Shown one piece after another: positions 11,712 through 24,487 of a stretch of DNA of 64,000 nt. A program made the translations under genes and the position numbers. Location: contig CM073885.1 in assembly GCA_037176705.1 (NCBI GenBank), forward strand, positions 93,062,501 to 93,126,500. The letters are read 5' to 3'. The DNA is from Molossus alvarezi. Taxonomy: Eukaryota > Chordata > Mammalia > Chiroptera > Molossidae. Positions within the stretch are counted from its first letter, which is position 1. Every line of letters starts with the position of its first letter. A model generated the notes under the pieces. That model searched no databases and was not told the DNA's origin. It was given only the letters and a program-made list of their open reading frames with translations.

Positions 11712-11970
11712 GAACATTTTTGAGAAGGCAAGCCAGGTGTGGCCCCTGAGGCAGTGCAGAGACCTCGCCCATGGCTTTCATAATTCCCTTACATCTGCCA
11801 ATTGCCAAAACTACAGTGGAACTAGAAAGCCCCAAATACCCAGGGGCTTATCATGCACAAAAGATGGCTGAAACCTGGGCTGGGGGCTCAGCCTTTGGAG
11901 GTGACTCCGCTGGGACAGCACTGGTGCACATTAAAGAGTCATTTTCTAATCCTCCGAGTGTGTGTAGTCT
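11712..11970 (+). mobile_element. Probable LTR-type or other insert in the ancient L1
   Basis: About 260 bases, richer in GC, separate two pieces of the same ancient L1. The 3' part has ATTAAA (near 11931) followed by a TGTGTGTAGTCTGTCTC stretch, which suggests an LTR polyadenylation region. The 90-codon frame here runs into L1 sequence and looks accidental. Confidence 0.35.
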
Positions 11971-12275
11971 GTCTCAACATTTTCTCTATTTTTTTCTCAA
12001 ATATTATATTTTAAATTTAAATCTGTTATCCATTGTGAGTTAATGTTTTATTAAGGTGTGAGACTTAGGTAAAGGCTCTTTTTCTTTTTAATGCCTTTGT
12101 ACATAAAATAACTCCAGCACAATTCCTTCCTCCATTGAATTGCTTTGGTAAGTTTGTCAAAAATCAATTGAGTATACTTTTGTGGAGTTGTTTCTGGTTA
12201 TTCTGTTCCATTGATCTATGTGACTGTTTCTGTAATGGTGTTAAAAGGTCTGTTTCACAATACTACATACTATTA

Positions 12276-12838
12276 AGGTAGAATAGTAAGAATCTAGGAA
12301 AATTCCTTGGCAAGTGGAATGGGGAAACTGAAACAGTGGTTTGAAACTGGCTTCACCTAGCACCCTGACTCAACTGCCTCCTTCCTCTTTGCATGACCAC
12401 TCCCTTAAGCAGCAAGCCCTCAGGACAAGAATTTCTGATCAGCATCAAATAAACATAGGAACAAAGACTCAGTTCTGTTGACCACAAAGACACAGTTTCA
12501 GTCAAAGGAGAGATAACATCTAGGTCTCAGTAGTGTTTCAGCTCCAGGCCCAGAAAAGCAGGAAAATCAGATGACTTGAAGCCATGGTTGATATCAGGAC
12601 CAGATGAAAGGACCAATGACCCCCTACCTTAGTGCTGACCAATCAATAGACACCACAACCCTAACCCTATAGGTTTGTTTTGATGGATAAGCATATTAAA
12701 GAATACACCTGGGAAGCTGAAGAATATTCTATTGAGATTCTCCCCTGGGATTTCCCCTAAAATTTCTTGCTTTTTTTTTTTTTTTATCCTCACCAGAGGA
12801 CATCCTTTCATTTTTTTGTTCACACAGAGTGGGAAGGG

Positions 12839-12902
<64 letters not shown>

Positions 12903-13505
12903 TCAACATGAAAAGTACACATTGAGTGGGTGCCACCTGCACAACCCAACCAGGGCCATGGACAAACCACAAGCAAGGCATGTACCCTTAGCGGAAACTG
13001 AACCCAGGTCTCTCTGGACCACAGGCTGACACTCCAACCACTGAGCTAAACCGACCAGGGCTAAAATTTCTTGCTTAAAAAAAAACAGAGAAAAATCCTT
13101 AAGACAAAGGACCCAATGTGCACTATCCCTGAAGCATGCCTACTTTCCCCCACTTCTTTCCTCAGGAGTATGTCTTTGTTCCGAAGGTTCCCAGGAGACT
13201 TAAAACTAGGGAAGCAGTGGGCAGCAGCAGCTCATCCCAGCTAACCCCTGAACCTGTCTCCAAGGGCCCTTCTTTTGCCTCTGTAACTTGTTTCCTGAGT
13301 CCATACAGCCCTGCTGGCTCACTTCTCTACATTTGTGACTTTCTTTTTAAAAGGCCAAGATAGCTCTCTGAGCAGCCTACTTGAATCTTCTCTTCAAGTG
13401 TACTTTTGCTTTGCATGATAAATAAACTTCCTCTCATGCTGGAGTTCTTGGCTCTGAATTCTTTTTTGTCAAACTCAAAACTGAGAGCTGACATTGCTAA
13501 TAACA
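12276..13505 (+). mobile_element. Solo LTR, ERV class I-like (LTR copy 3), split by a SINE
   Basis: The opening (GAATAGTAAGAAT and GGAATGGGGAAACTG) matches LTR copy 1, and the middle (GACCAATCAATAGACACC, CCAGAAAAGCAG) matches LTR copy 2. AATAAA at 13421-13426 precedes a T-rich end closing in AACA. Ancient L1 sequence lies on both sides. A young SINE sits at 12773-13061. Without the SINE the LTR is roughly 930 bp. The left end is uncertain and no clean 4-bp duplication was found. Confidence 0.7.
12773..13061 (-). mobile_element. Ves SINE nested in LTR copy 3
   Basis: On the minus strand the element starts GCCCTGGTCGGTTTAGCTC and carries a B-box-like GGTTCAGTTTCCGC. It ends in a long CT tract, the GGTGAGGATAAA motif and an A-tail. 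A perfect 15-bp duplication TAAAATTTCTTGCTT flanks it (12758-12772, 13062-13076). The GA-rich tract at 12841-12898 belongs to the SINE and creates long spurious open frames. Confidence 0.95.
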
Positions 13506-13870
13506 CAGTAACTACCGAAACTATACAGTAAGACTTAACACGAGAAAGAGTGATTACACCTAAATTATTCTTCTTTACCAAAATTCCTTTGGGTATTCTA
13601 GCATTAAATTTATATTTTTCATGTTGAATCCTCCAATCTATGAGTGTGACATATCTCTCCATTTCACTTGGATGTATGTGTGATTTTTTTCTCTATAATT
13701 TTGAATTCAATGTGCTAACATTTTGTTGACTTCTAGGTCTATGAGAGACATTGGTCTGTAATTTACATTTTTTTTTTTTTTTTTTGTACTTCCTTATTGG
13801 TTTTGTAATTAGGGCAATGCTGGCTTCAGAAATTGAGTTGAAAAATATTTATTTAAATTTTTGTGTACAC

Positions 13871-15837
13871 ACTAACCCCCACTTTTTAAATGAGGTCAAT
13901 GATCTTTTCTTATCTGTCAAATAGGAATAATAAATTTTTAAGTTAATGAAAACATATATTTTTTTAAAAAAACACACATATTTCTACAAGTATTAATCTA
14001 GAACCTGGAATGGAGAAGATGCTCAGTGAGTAAAAGCCAGAACTATTCATATTGATCTGGTACCTAAAACACAGAGGGCTAGAGCTGAAACTCAGCAGTG
14101 TCCCCCCTTTCTGCACTCTGCTCTAGATTTTCCTCCCATCCTCCTGTTACATTTATTTATAGACTTTATTCACAATAACCATATTCTTTCACCATGCTTT
14201 CCCCTTCTCTCTATTAACACTCAATTAGGACTTCAAAAAATTAAAGAGCAGATTTTTTTTATATAAAATGATAAGTAAATATATCTAATGTCGAAACACC
14301 AAGATAACTGAATGATTCTGAAAAGACTCAAATAAGAACAACTCAAACAACTATGTTAGGATGATATCAAGAGAAGAATAAAGAAAATAAGATTACAGGC
14401 CCTTATTATTAAAAGTGTGGTCTGTGCCCTGTGCCCAGCAACATCACCATAACTGGGAAGTTAATTAGAAATAAAATTATCAGGTCCCTTTTTCAGATTT
14501 ACTGAATCAGAATCTATATTTTAACATAATCCCCAGATAATTCCTATACATATTATTATTGGTTGAGGGAAAAAAAGCACTCATTTAAACAACGAAAGAC
14601 AGAAATGAAAAAAACATATATATTTAATTTAGCTTCTCCACTTTCTTCATTTTCTTCTGCTTGAATTATGGCAAAAGTGGTTCTATGAGCTTAGTTTAGA
14701 AAGAAGAAAAGAATGAGAAGCTAAGCTGATGAATTTACTGCTGAACTATTTATAGCTTTTTTTTTTTTTTTGGTAAAGTTTGTGATTGTCAACAATCAAT
14801 AGTATTTGTGACTTGAAACTTAAGTACAGTGATAAAGCCTCAATTTTGAACTTTAAAGAGTTATTAAATTACTTGGAAAATATTTGTCATTCTTATCTCC
14901 AAAGAAGGGAACACAAAATATGAAGTTTACTTATTCTGTATTTTAGCATAATACGTGCCACTGAGGGGTATTGTCAGTTAGCAGTTTCAAAAATGTGTTC
15001 CTTTTAGGTTCCCTATTCTTTCCATGAATGAGGCATAACAAGGAATGCTAAAGATAGTTGTAGGGAAAGGAAAAATAATTTTGCCTCTACCCATCTATGT
15101 TTTTGGTTGAGACTACTCTGTAATATAGGACAAATTTACAGGAGAAACCAAACAGAGGTTTAATGACATGTATCTCCTGTATACATGGGAGAGATGCAAG
15201 AAAATGGAGTAACTCCCTGAAATGACCCAAGTTATCACCTTGAATGTCATTTTCAACTAGAGGCAAAAAGAGATGCTGAGGGTTAAGGGAGTCAGTTCTG
15301 AGAGGTTATCAGGCAAAACAAAGTAAAGGGTATGATAGTTATGCAGATTTCAGTGCCATCCCCATTGACAAGAGTTCCTAGAGAGATTTAGTCATCCTTT
15401 TCCTGATACAGTTAGGAAAACACACTTACAAAAGGAGATTTCCCTTACAAATGTAAATGTCTCTTACAAAAGGGTAAGTTCTATTTGGTCTTCAAGCTTC
15501 TCCCATGTCTCCTGTTTTTGTTTGTTTTAAAAACAGTTCAACATTATTCTTATGTCAAAGAGACATATTTTGCTCTTCTTTACAGTTTTGGAATCTGCAA
15601 ATCTGTGAAAAGAAATATAAAGGTAAGATATTAACTTTAAAAAATTAATTGTAAAAGCTGAAACGGCCCTTCAAGAGGAACTGTATTGCTTCTGCTGTTT
15701 CTTGAAACGTTGGACTGGACAGAACCACACTTACTTTACAGTTGTTTGTAGTCAGAAGAAAAGCAAATATCTTGATCACAAGGACCGATTATCATGGAAG
15801 TTCTACTGCAGAGCCCACATACAATGGACTAATGGGC
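13871..15837. other. No gene seen, AT-rich DNA
   Basis: I recognise no element in this stretch beyond homopolymer runs (for example near 14758-14772). Open frames are short and unremarkable. Confidence 0.5.
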
Positions 15838-16265
15838 TGTGTAAGGTTTCTCCCCCAGGAAGAAAGAGAAACGGAGCCGCAAAAACAGGCAAAAAAGGTT
15901 TATTAAAGCGTTTCCGGGCGAGGTTTACTGGTCCACATAGGGAAGTCGCACTGTTATGGCCGCCCAGGAAAGTTTTATAGGGGAGGTTGAGGAACAGAGA
16001 AGAGAGGTACTTTATTCTGCATCACAAGGAGGGGAGGTATTTGACTGGTGGTTTCGATTTCTCTTCCAGCTGTCCATTTCCCCGGTCATGTGACTCCCCG
16101 GAGCCCCACCCCGACCTTGCAGGCTGCAGTGGGAAATGCAAACAGAGCTGGCCTGCTGCTGCTGGACTGGACTTGGCTTCAGCACAGAAAGGAAATTCTG
16201 GACACTGACTCTAACTCTAGCCCTAATGATGCTCTAGCTACTCTTCTATGGCAGGACTGAGGGAA
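15838..16265 (-). mobile_element. Solo LTR-like element, minus strand
   Basis: On the minus strand CCTATAAAACTTTCC (TATA near 15979) is followed about 75 bases later by AATAAACC (15904-15899). Then comes a U5-like run ending GGGAGAAACCTTACACA near 15838. The sequence is richer in GC and CpG than its surroundings. The U3 start near 16265 and the target duplication are uncertain. Plus-strand frames of 70-92 codons here are accidental. Confidence 0.65.
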
Positions 16266-18620
16266 AGGGGACCTTGGAAACCTAGGGATGTAATTCCATG
16301 AAAATAAAGTTTTCTACAATATTGCATCTTCCTATGCGAGTATCAGAAAATTCCTTTTCTCAGAGTATCACAAGAAGCCCATTCCCACCAGCAGTAGATG
16401 GAGATGAGGAGCTCGTACTTCCACCAGTAACAAGAATGGCAAGGTTTTCTACTATTTGAAGCCATAATTTCTATGGAGTCAGCTGGTTAAACTTTTAGAC
16501 AAGTAAATAGCTTAAATACTTCTTATCTCTCCTATGATATTTATGTGTAGAGAATGGTATAGAGTTAGTGTCAATTTTTTAACTAACTAGCAATAATCTT
16601 GAAATAGAATTATAGCTCTGCAAACTCAACTATTTTGTTTTTCAAATTTCTGTTCTATTCCGCAAGTCTAAAAGTGTGAAGTTCTGACTCTACACTATTT
16701 CTGCAAATGATTCTGAAAATATTTGCGTGTCAGTATTACTTAGCATTTCCAACCACAGCCTCACTGACAGGATGGGTGTCGATAGGTTTTTAATACTAAT
16801 GATATCTTTTCCATCCTGCAAGGAATCAAAATTATACATCTAACTCCCTTCCTATAACAGATTTCTCCCTTAACTGAATCAAACAACTTATTCATGTCCC
16901 AATAGACTTCCTTTTAGAGATATAATACTTTTGTGAAAATATATAAGAATTGAAAAATGCTGCACCTTAAGCTTAGCATAATTTGCGTCTTTCTTTAAAT
17001 GCCCACCTTGCACTAAAAACAAATTGTGATAATAACACCTCAATGTTGTATAAAAGTATGCTTATTTTAATACTCTATGCACTGCTTGCTTTATTTCTAA
17101 CAAATCTCCCTTTTTTAAAAATTAAAACCCAAGTTACTTAAATGTATGATATCCACAATTACTCTGACTCCCCGATTTTCTGTTAGACATGAGCCAATAT
17201 TTTTAAAGAAATGAAAGCATCCACACTATATATTTCCCTACATGGCTGCTAGGAATAATGTAAATATAGAGTCTTAGAGGAATAATATTGTCTTTTGAGA
17301 AATTCAGGCATTTCCCCCATCAGATTGACATCCACACCAGACAAGAGCTCGGTCTGTTTGATCTAAAAGAGGTGGAGCCCGAACCTGGCCAGGCTTCCCA
17401 CTCTGTTGCTGAGCAGTTTCAATGAATATAAAGTATCTCTTTATATCAAATGCTTCTTGTTCCTTTGGTCACTGGTTCTTATCTCTTGGAAGTAAATGGA
17501 AAAGTATAATCTCTTTTCTGAACCACAGACTCTGAAATATTTTAATTTTTTGTAGGTTTCTTCCTCCAGGCTTAAGATCTCTTGTTTATTGTTTAACAGA
17601 TCCTCAGTGGACACACTCCCTGGCACATAGTAGGCAGTTAACAAATACTTGTTGGATGAATGACAGCTTCTTCAGATCATGGAGAGATATTCAAACACTC
17701 TTCCTATGCTGCTGTGCTTCAGTTTTGTTAATATGAGTTTGGGTCATCTGAAACTCCTTGGATTTTTCTGTGTTCTTTACTCCGGTCGTTCCCAATTTAT
17801 TCCAATAAAAAATTCAGTATTTCAGAGCATTAGCATACTTTCTGAGTATGTCATTATGAAATTCAATAAGCATACTTTTTATGCTTCATCAATATCATAA
17901 TAAAAACTTTAAAAGGACCAGCTAGAGAACAGTGAGGAATGGACCTCTACCCATTACTATCTCACTAACTAGTATTTGGCCTAGTGGTCAGAATCTATGT
18001 GACACCATCTACTCATTGATGTTTGTTTGTTTCCCTTTCTAATTGTACCACTGTATATATAATATGAGAATATATTAAAATTTCTCTAAAACTCAGAAAT
18101 ATAATCCAAATAAATAAGCTTGCTATTATTAAAATAGTGATGGTTCCTAATACCCCTAATAATTCTTCATAATTACTCTAATACCTTGTGTTTAATAGCT
18201 CATTTTCTAAAATATTTTCTGGAGATGCTCATTATGCTTAGTTTGTAATTCTCAGAATTCAAATTAATTTGAAAACTGCTATCTGTAGCCCCTTTTGGTT
18301 CTATTCCCATTCTCCATGATTTCTCTAATATTTGCAACAACTGTTCTGTGATGTGTGAGAGAGATACAAATACAGATATAAATATATATTTCTTACATGA
18401 TGGTCTTAGTTAATTTATGTCAGCTTGATATATATGATGCAATTCAACTTTATAGGTAGGTAGCCTCTTCATAGACTCTTCGCTGTCTCATTTTTCTCAT
18501 TAAAGATGTTCTATGGTTCTCAATTTTCAGACCATTTTCTTTGATGCAGGAAAATAAAACTGATTTCTATAATTTTGTGTTCTGCAAACATTATCTCATT
18601 TGTAGGTTTATCTTTATTTT
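16266..18620. other. No gene seen; one small L2-like tail
   Basis: AT-rich and largely unique-looking. The only repeat recognised is the L2-like tail at 17607-17665. The 17340-17420 patch is more GC-rich but I could not assign it. Confidence 0.45.
17607..17665 (+). repeat. L2 3'-end fragment
   Basis: CCTGGCACATAGTAGGCAGT, then ACAAATACTTGTTGGATGAATG, is the conserved end of mammalian LINE-2 elements. Confidence 0.65.
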
Positions 18621-18863
18621 ATTTTTTTATCCTCACCCGAGGACATTTTTGCATTTATTTTCTGACAGAGCAGGAGGGAGAGAAGGAAGAAGAGAGAAAA
18701 AAAACATCAACGTGAGAGAGAAACATCGAGTGGTTGCCAACCACATGACCTCAGCCAGGCCGGGGACAAACTGCAACTGAGGTATGTACCCTTAGCGGGA
18801 ACTGAACCTGGGACTCTGCTCTGCAGGCTGATGCTCTAAATGCTGAGCCAAACCAGCCAGGGC
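18621..18863 (-). mobile_element. Ves SINE
   Basis: On the minus strand: GCCCTGGCTGGTTTGGCTCAG head, body with CGAGTG-type block, then GGGTGAGGATAAA and an A/T tail. The flanking duplication is imperfect (TTTGTAGGTTTATCTTTA against TTTGGGTCTCTCTTTAAA). Confidence 0.9.
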
Positions 18864-21286
18864 TTTGGGTCTCTCTTTAAAAAAAATTAAGAACATACTG
18901 TTTCTGGTACTGTGGATGAATCTAGGTCTACACGCATTGTCAATATCCTTAGAAGTTTAAGTCAGTATTCTTCATTTGTTTGTATATTTCTTGCTCTTTC
19001 TTTTGAACATTAATTGTTGGAATAGTAATCTATATGGTTATAGTAGTATTTTGGCTGCTGGTTTTTCCTTTTAATATTTCTTGATCTTCTATTTTAAACA
19101 AACATCTGCCTATCTTCAGTCTCTCTCTTTTTATTATTTTAATCCATGGTGTGATGTTTATTTCTGTGAAGTTCCTAACACATTTCCTGAAATTCATACA
19201 TCTGACTGTACATCTGAATGCCTGTTATTTTGTAACAATGATCACTTTGTGTCAGTAATAGAGTTTCATGCTCTAACTACACATAGTGATTGCTGATTAA
19301 TAATGCAAACCAGATCTTCAAATTCTTGACTTTTCAGCCAAGCAAACAAAAAAAGGATCAGTTTTTCTACTTTAATTGAATAAAATTTTCACCCAAAGTG
19401 TGGAAAAGATTTTCTCATTTAACGTGTACATTTTCCTTCTTGGCTAAAATTTTGCTATACCATGCTTTCTATCCCTTGAATAATCATCACTAAGTTCACT
19501 GATCCATTTATCCTGATCAGATGGTCATGCTGCATTAGTAAATTAACCACAACATTCACAATGCTCAAAAATAAAAAACATAGAATGTTTATTTCCTTCT
19601 CACAATGTATCTCAGATAGGATTAGCAGTGGGGAATGTCTTCTGTTCCATGTAGTCACTCATGGTCCCAGGCTGATAGGATGTACTGCCTGGAATGTCAC
19701 ACTCACCATGTGCCAGCTAGAAGATCAAGTGCACATCTTCAATGTTCTGTCTCAAAAATGTTGCATATTGGTTCTGCCCATAATCCATTGCCCAGAACCA
19801 GGTATACAGTCTGCCTAATTGCAATGATTGGAATATAAATGGGATGTTTGGTGAGCACTGTTGTCCCTGACTGGATTTGTGGATGACTGTGCATCTATGT
19901 ACTTCCTAACATCCAAGTCTTTTTAATAGAATCGTTACTTAAAAGCAACAGCCTTGTTACAGTTATAACTCTTAATCCACGGACTTCTGGTATGCCCATG
20001 AGAATATATCTACCTACTTTTATTAAAATATTGGATCCTAACCAAATTTACATAATTTTGGTTAACAGTTACTGAAGCTCTATATAGCAATATCATTATA
20101 TCTCTACATTACTTCCTATTCATCCTATCTACAACAATTATTTTATGAGACATACATTCTTCTTTTACAAAATTCAGTTTGTGTTTTGTTGGAGAATTCC
20201 CTCCTCTGATACTTTGGTTTAAAATATTTTGATCAGATAAGAATGTTCTGCTAACTACATATTCTGAGTACTGTAAGATCCAATGTCTTTGACAATGAGA
20301 ATTTTAAAATCCTATTTTAACTTCATATGCACAACCATCTGTTCACTGCTTATAAATATGTGTTCTTTCAAATTTTAACCTTCACTTGCAAATGGCGAAT
20401 ATTCCACATATGTTCCCAAATGCTTCTATTTACTATTTAATTTACTATCAGTATCACTAGAAAGACAGTCAAGTTTTCTTTATTCATTTATTCTTTATGT
20501 ATTAGTTCATTTAGTTAATTGGTTAAAGAGTGTTTACTCTGGGCCAGATATTGCAGTGGAGATAGTTAGTATAATCTTCCCAATATATTTTTTAAAGAGC
20601 TGAAGGTAAGTAAAAATCACGGTAAATTTAGTTTATTGAATAATCCCATCTATTTTGTTATCTAGTGAACTTTTGTGAAGCAACAACAAGGTACATTTTT
20701 AAGTCATGAAATAAAATGAAGTGAAATGAAAAAGAAAAAAAAAATGCATCACAATCGTGGAAGCTGGAAAGTACACAAATGAGTGGAAATATCTAACACA
20801 GACAAGCAATCTGAGAATCATAAATATATACAAGGACAATTCAGAACCCACTTAATTTTTTGCATAGAATCCTGAAAGTCACTAGGAAATCCTGGACATG
20901 GGTGAAGAACAAGAACACTACACTGAAGAAGATTAGATGAAAACCTTCTTAAGAATCATTCTAGTAACCAAATCTCTTTCTATGCTTTGCTCAACAAAGT
21001 GATTTCTCCTTCCCCATATTGCCAAACCACTGGACATTTATTCTGTGGACGAAGAGTTAAAAAGGCTAAATAATAACACAGTATCATTATAAGCAAACTA
21101 GGCATACCAAGCATACTTCAGACTGAAGGAAGACTTGAATCTGCACATAAAGAGTGCTGACATGTACTCAGCACCTTCCTTCCTTGGGCCCTCCAGGTTA
21201 ACAAAACACTGGAGCTAGGTCTTCACTCTCCAAGAAAAAATATTTAAGGGATCCTCTATCAGGAATCTTAGCCTAAGAAAAGAGAC

Positions 21287-21291
<5 letters not shown>
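18864..21291. other. No gene seen, AT-rich DNA
   Basis: Only short frames. A weak L2-like patch may lie around 20490-20580 (TTCATTTA..GGGCCAGATATTG..). Nothing else was recognised. Confidence 0.45.

Positions 21292-21346
<55 letters not shown>
21292..21346. repeat. (GA)n microsatellite
   Basis: About 27 uninterrupted GA units, followed by a decayed GGGAGAAA tract. It is not part of a SINE. Confidence 0.95.
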
Positions 21347-21350
<4 letters not shown>

Positions 21351-21681
21351 GAGAGAAAGGGAGAAAGGAAGAGAGTGCCCATGATCGCACACCCTCAGCA
21401 AGAATAACCAGTTAGATCACCCAGTAAAAAAAGCTCCTATCTGCATTTCTCACTTACATGCTCAGTATTTGCACAAGCTTTATAGTGCTGCAGTCTTAAA
21501 CATGAGCAGACAACACAAGATAACTAGAAAGTCTGAAAAGTCACTAACATGAAAAATGCTGACCAAAACAAACAAGAAAAGAAAAGAAAAGATTTCAGAA
21601 AAATCACTATCTGTAGAGGAAAAAAAAAACAACAATAAAATGTACCATGGAGATAAGAGAAGATACAGAAACCGTGAAACA

Positions 21682-21933
21682 GCCCTGGCCAGTTTGGCTC
21701 AGCGGTTAGAGCATCAGCCTGCGGTCCCGAGAGACCCGGGTTCGGTTCCCGCTGAGGGCGCGTGCCTCGGTTGCAGTTTGTCCCCGGTCCTGGTCGGTCG
21801 TGTGGGTGGCAGCCACTCGATGTGTCCCTTTCACATCGATGTTTCTCTCTCTCTCTCTCTCTCTCTCCCTCCCACTCTACCTGAACAAAAAATGTCCTCG
21901 GGTGAGGATAAAAAAAAACAAACAAACAAAAAA
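21682..21933 (+). mobile_element. Ves SINE, young
   Basis: GCCCTGGCCAGTTTGGCTC head with A-box, GGGTTCGGTTCCCGC B-box, tRNA-unrelated body, (CT)n tract, GGTGAGGATA and an A-rich tail. A 17-bp duplication ACAGAAACCGTGAAACA flanks it (21665-21681, 21934-21950). High similarity to the copies at 28962 and 41265 suggests recent insertion. Confidence 0.97.
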
Positions 21934-22761
21934 ACAGAAACCGTGAAACAAGAAGAGGTTTCCTTGGCAAACAAACATTCAGATACTTTGAAAGGATGTT
22001 TTGGACATTAACATTTTGGTGTCAGTGCTAAAAACTCAATACTACTACATGTTGGAAGAAAATGCTAAAGATATCTTTTAGATATCACTGCAAAGAGACA
22101 AGGAGATGAGTTTTAGGAGCGAAAGAAGGAAACACTAGAGGGCCTTTCCAAAAGGCTCAAATAATACTTCTGGATGAAAGAAAAAGAAAAAAAAAGTAAA
22201 AAATGCATTAACATTCATAAAGATAATTTCCCTGATCTCTGGGGCATAAGGTCCAGATTGAAGGTGCCCACCAATTGTTCTGCTGAAGCAAGACAGACAT
22301 TCACTGAGGCACATTGTTCTGGAGTTTCTGAATCCTGGGGATGATGAGAAGCTGCTGAAAGACTATAGAAAAAAAAAATAATAATAAGACATATGCAAAA
22401 GATCAGAAATAAAAATGCCAGTACTCTACAATGTTGGAAATGATTTCTGGAAGAAAGTCCGATCTAAATTCTATAATGACCCAACTTAATAATTGTGTCT
22501 GGAGAATAAAGATATTTTAATAGGTACAAAAATTTACCTGTAAATACCGGTTCTAAGAAAGAGTCAGAAAACTATATGGAAAACAAAAGAGTCCATTTGT
22601 TAATATTATACTTCAGAATACTTATTTAAGAAAAAAATAAATTTCTAAGATATCTTACCATTCTCTTCAATCCAGATTTATATCTAGCTTTTGGGGTTTT
22701 GTTTTTTTTATTTCAAAGATACTTGAAGGTACAGAGAGTATTCATGGCACCTTAGTTATTT

Positions 22762-22786
22762 TGTGTGTGTGTGTGTGTGTGTGTGT
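22762..22786. repeat. (TG)n microsatellite
   Basis: About 12 TG units directly read. Confidence 0.95.
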
Positions 22787-23295
22787 TTTTTTCTTTTTCT
22801 ATTTATCTTATTAGTAAATATGTTCTCATTTCAGTGAGTATATTTAAATAAAACTACTTAAATAAATACATGTTCTCCATGTTCCTCAAAGAGCACATAA
22901 ATCTGAAAAGTCCATTAATGCTTTTGGTAGTAAAATCTTACCAAGTGGCTTCTGACGTTTCTAAAAGAGGTTTCACCTTGAGTGCCTCCCAAACACTTAT
23001 TTAGACAGTGACTAAAAAACTACAGAACAGATTAGTCAAATGGGAAAAAGTTTCATTAGAATTTTCGAACTTTATCATGTTTTTAGACAGTGCATTATAA
23101 GTAACAGTGAAACACTTATTTCATTACAAAATACTGTAAGATGAGTCTCCTTTATTTATTTAGATTTTTTGGTACTTAATATCAGGCATAGAAGTGGAGA
23201 ATATTATTGAAGGGAATTCTCTTTGGATTATCACTATAATTTAAGGCCAATGAGAACAATAAATTTGTTTCTCTTCTTCCCCCTCTGGCATATAG

Positions 23296-23380
23296 CCAGA
23301 ACCTAGAACAGTGCCTAACAACTTATACACACAGTCAATAAATATGAATAGATGAAATAATGGACAAATGAATGAAGGAC
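23296..23380 (+). repeat. L2-like 3'-end fragment
   Basis: CCTAGAACAGTGCCTAACAA, then AGTCAATAAATATGAATAGATG, follows the L2/MIR terminal pattern. Confidence 0.5.
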
Positions 23381-24487
23381 AAGAAAGGAGAATGATGAAA
23401 GAGTCCTCAGGATGAAGTGGAGGAGAGATTCAAGGACAGTAGTTGTGCTCATATACGGGAGGCATCCAGATTGTAATAGGTGAGATGATTCTAAGAGAGA
23501 CTTTTTCATAAAGATTGAATTGATAGGATACCTGATGCACCAAAATGTTGTAAGAGATGACATAGGTCATAAGCAAAAGGCAAAGGTTTCTATTGTATTA
23601 AAGACATGTGTATATGAAAACTGAGCCAACAAGAAAGCAAAATTAACTCCAGAAGAAAATAGAAGAGTGAAGAAAATAGAAAAGAAAAAAGGGCTAAACA
23701 CATATTTTCTACAATGCTCCCAAACTAAAACCAACCAACCAACCAACTAAAAACTAATAATAGGAGGCCATTATCTGGAGACATTGCTAAAAGAACTAGA
23801 AGCAATTGCTGCTGAGAAAGAATTTCAGTGGAATGCCGTTTTTCAAAATGCACCTAGAGAAATATTTGACACATTTTACTATGTGCATGTATAAATGATA
23901 AATGTAAAAACCAATAAACAAATAATTAAAAGAGGATTGATGGATTTGAGGATGGGCTCTGTTTACCAGGCACATGCCCCCCACCTACCAACACCACTAG
24001 TTATCTTTTTTTCCTGAGATTAACAACATGATTCTTTCAATCTTCTTGTGACTACAAAACCTCAGTATTGTCTCATGAGAAATGGAAGGGCTAGTTCTTT
24101 TTAATTTTGAAAACTTCTTATAATTTGTAAGGAATCTGTACTATGCCTTGACTCTTGTTTCTACCTTTTTTTAGTTTTTCTTTTTTTATGCTGCTGAGGA
24201 TTATCATGAACTTTTTTTTTATTTTTTTTTATTTTATGAATTTTTATTTATTTTTTTGTTACAGATATTTTACCTTTTTACCCCATTGGCACCCCCCACC
24301 CCACCCCACCCTCCACCCTGTCCCCGGCTTAGTTGTCCATGTCCATTGGTCATGCACACATGCATATAACTTCTGTGGTTTATCTCTTCCCACCCCCCCA
24401 CCCCCCATCCCCTCTTCTGAGGGATGTCAGTCTGTGCCCTACTTCCATGTGTCTGGGTCTACTGTATTCCTCAGACTGTTATGTTCA

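Larger units (their letters stand above)
10310..13870 (-). repeat. Ancient L1 ORF2 copy, riddled with later insertions
   Basis: Pieces in correct reverse ORF2 order occur at 10310-10480, 10747-10990, 11470-11710, 11975-12275 and 13510-13870. They include 'aattgctgggtcc', 'tttctctacatcctcatctgca', 'gatacataatttgcaaatattttctt', 'tctgttccattgatctat' and 'gacattggtctgtaatt'. The gaps are filled by a SINE, two LTR-like inserts and LTR copy 3. No reading frame survives. It is clearly older than copies A-C. Confidence 0.75.
21951..24207. other. No gene seen; a GT repeat and an L2-like tail
   Basis: AT-rich DNA with a (GT)12 tract at 22762-22786, a CCAA run near 23735 and the L2 piece listed separately. 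No open frame of note. Confidence 0.45.

Noticed and set aside
12629..12976. 115-codon minus-strand frame rich in Ser-Leu repeats
   Set aside because: It is produced by the CT tract of a SINE and adjoining LTR sequence.
3326..13505. LTRs at 3326 and 12276 as the two ends of one 10-kb provirus
   Set aside because: The DNA between them is L1, SINE and unrelated LTR sequence with no retroviral genes. The left LTR has its own 4-bp duplication on both sides.
15974..16020. Second AATAAA near 16010 as an independent gene end
   Set aside because: It lies in the U3 part of the same LTR upstream of the TATA box and has no coding sequence before it.
15702..16260. Plus-strand frames of 70-92 codons as a small basic protein
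   Set aside because: They overlap the minus-strand LTR with its TATA and polyadenylation signals, and the basic residues come from its A-rich complement.
21682..21760. tRNA genes suggested by A-box and B-box sequences
   Set aside because: These are the heads of SINEs, present in many copies with A-tails and target duplications. None folds into a complete tRNA with its own terminator context.
21524..21970. Frames of 148 and 151 codons on opposite strands
   Set aside because: Both run across a young SINE and its CT tract. No protein similarity is evident.
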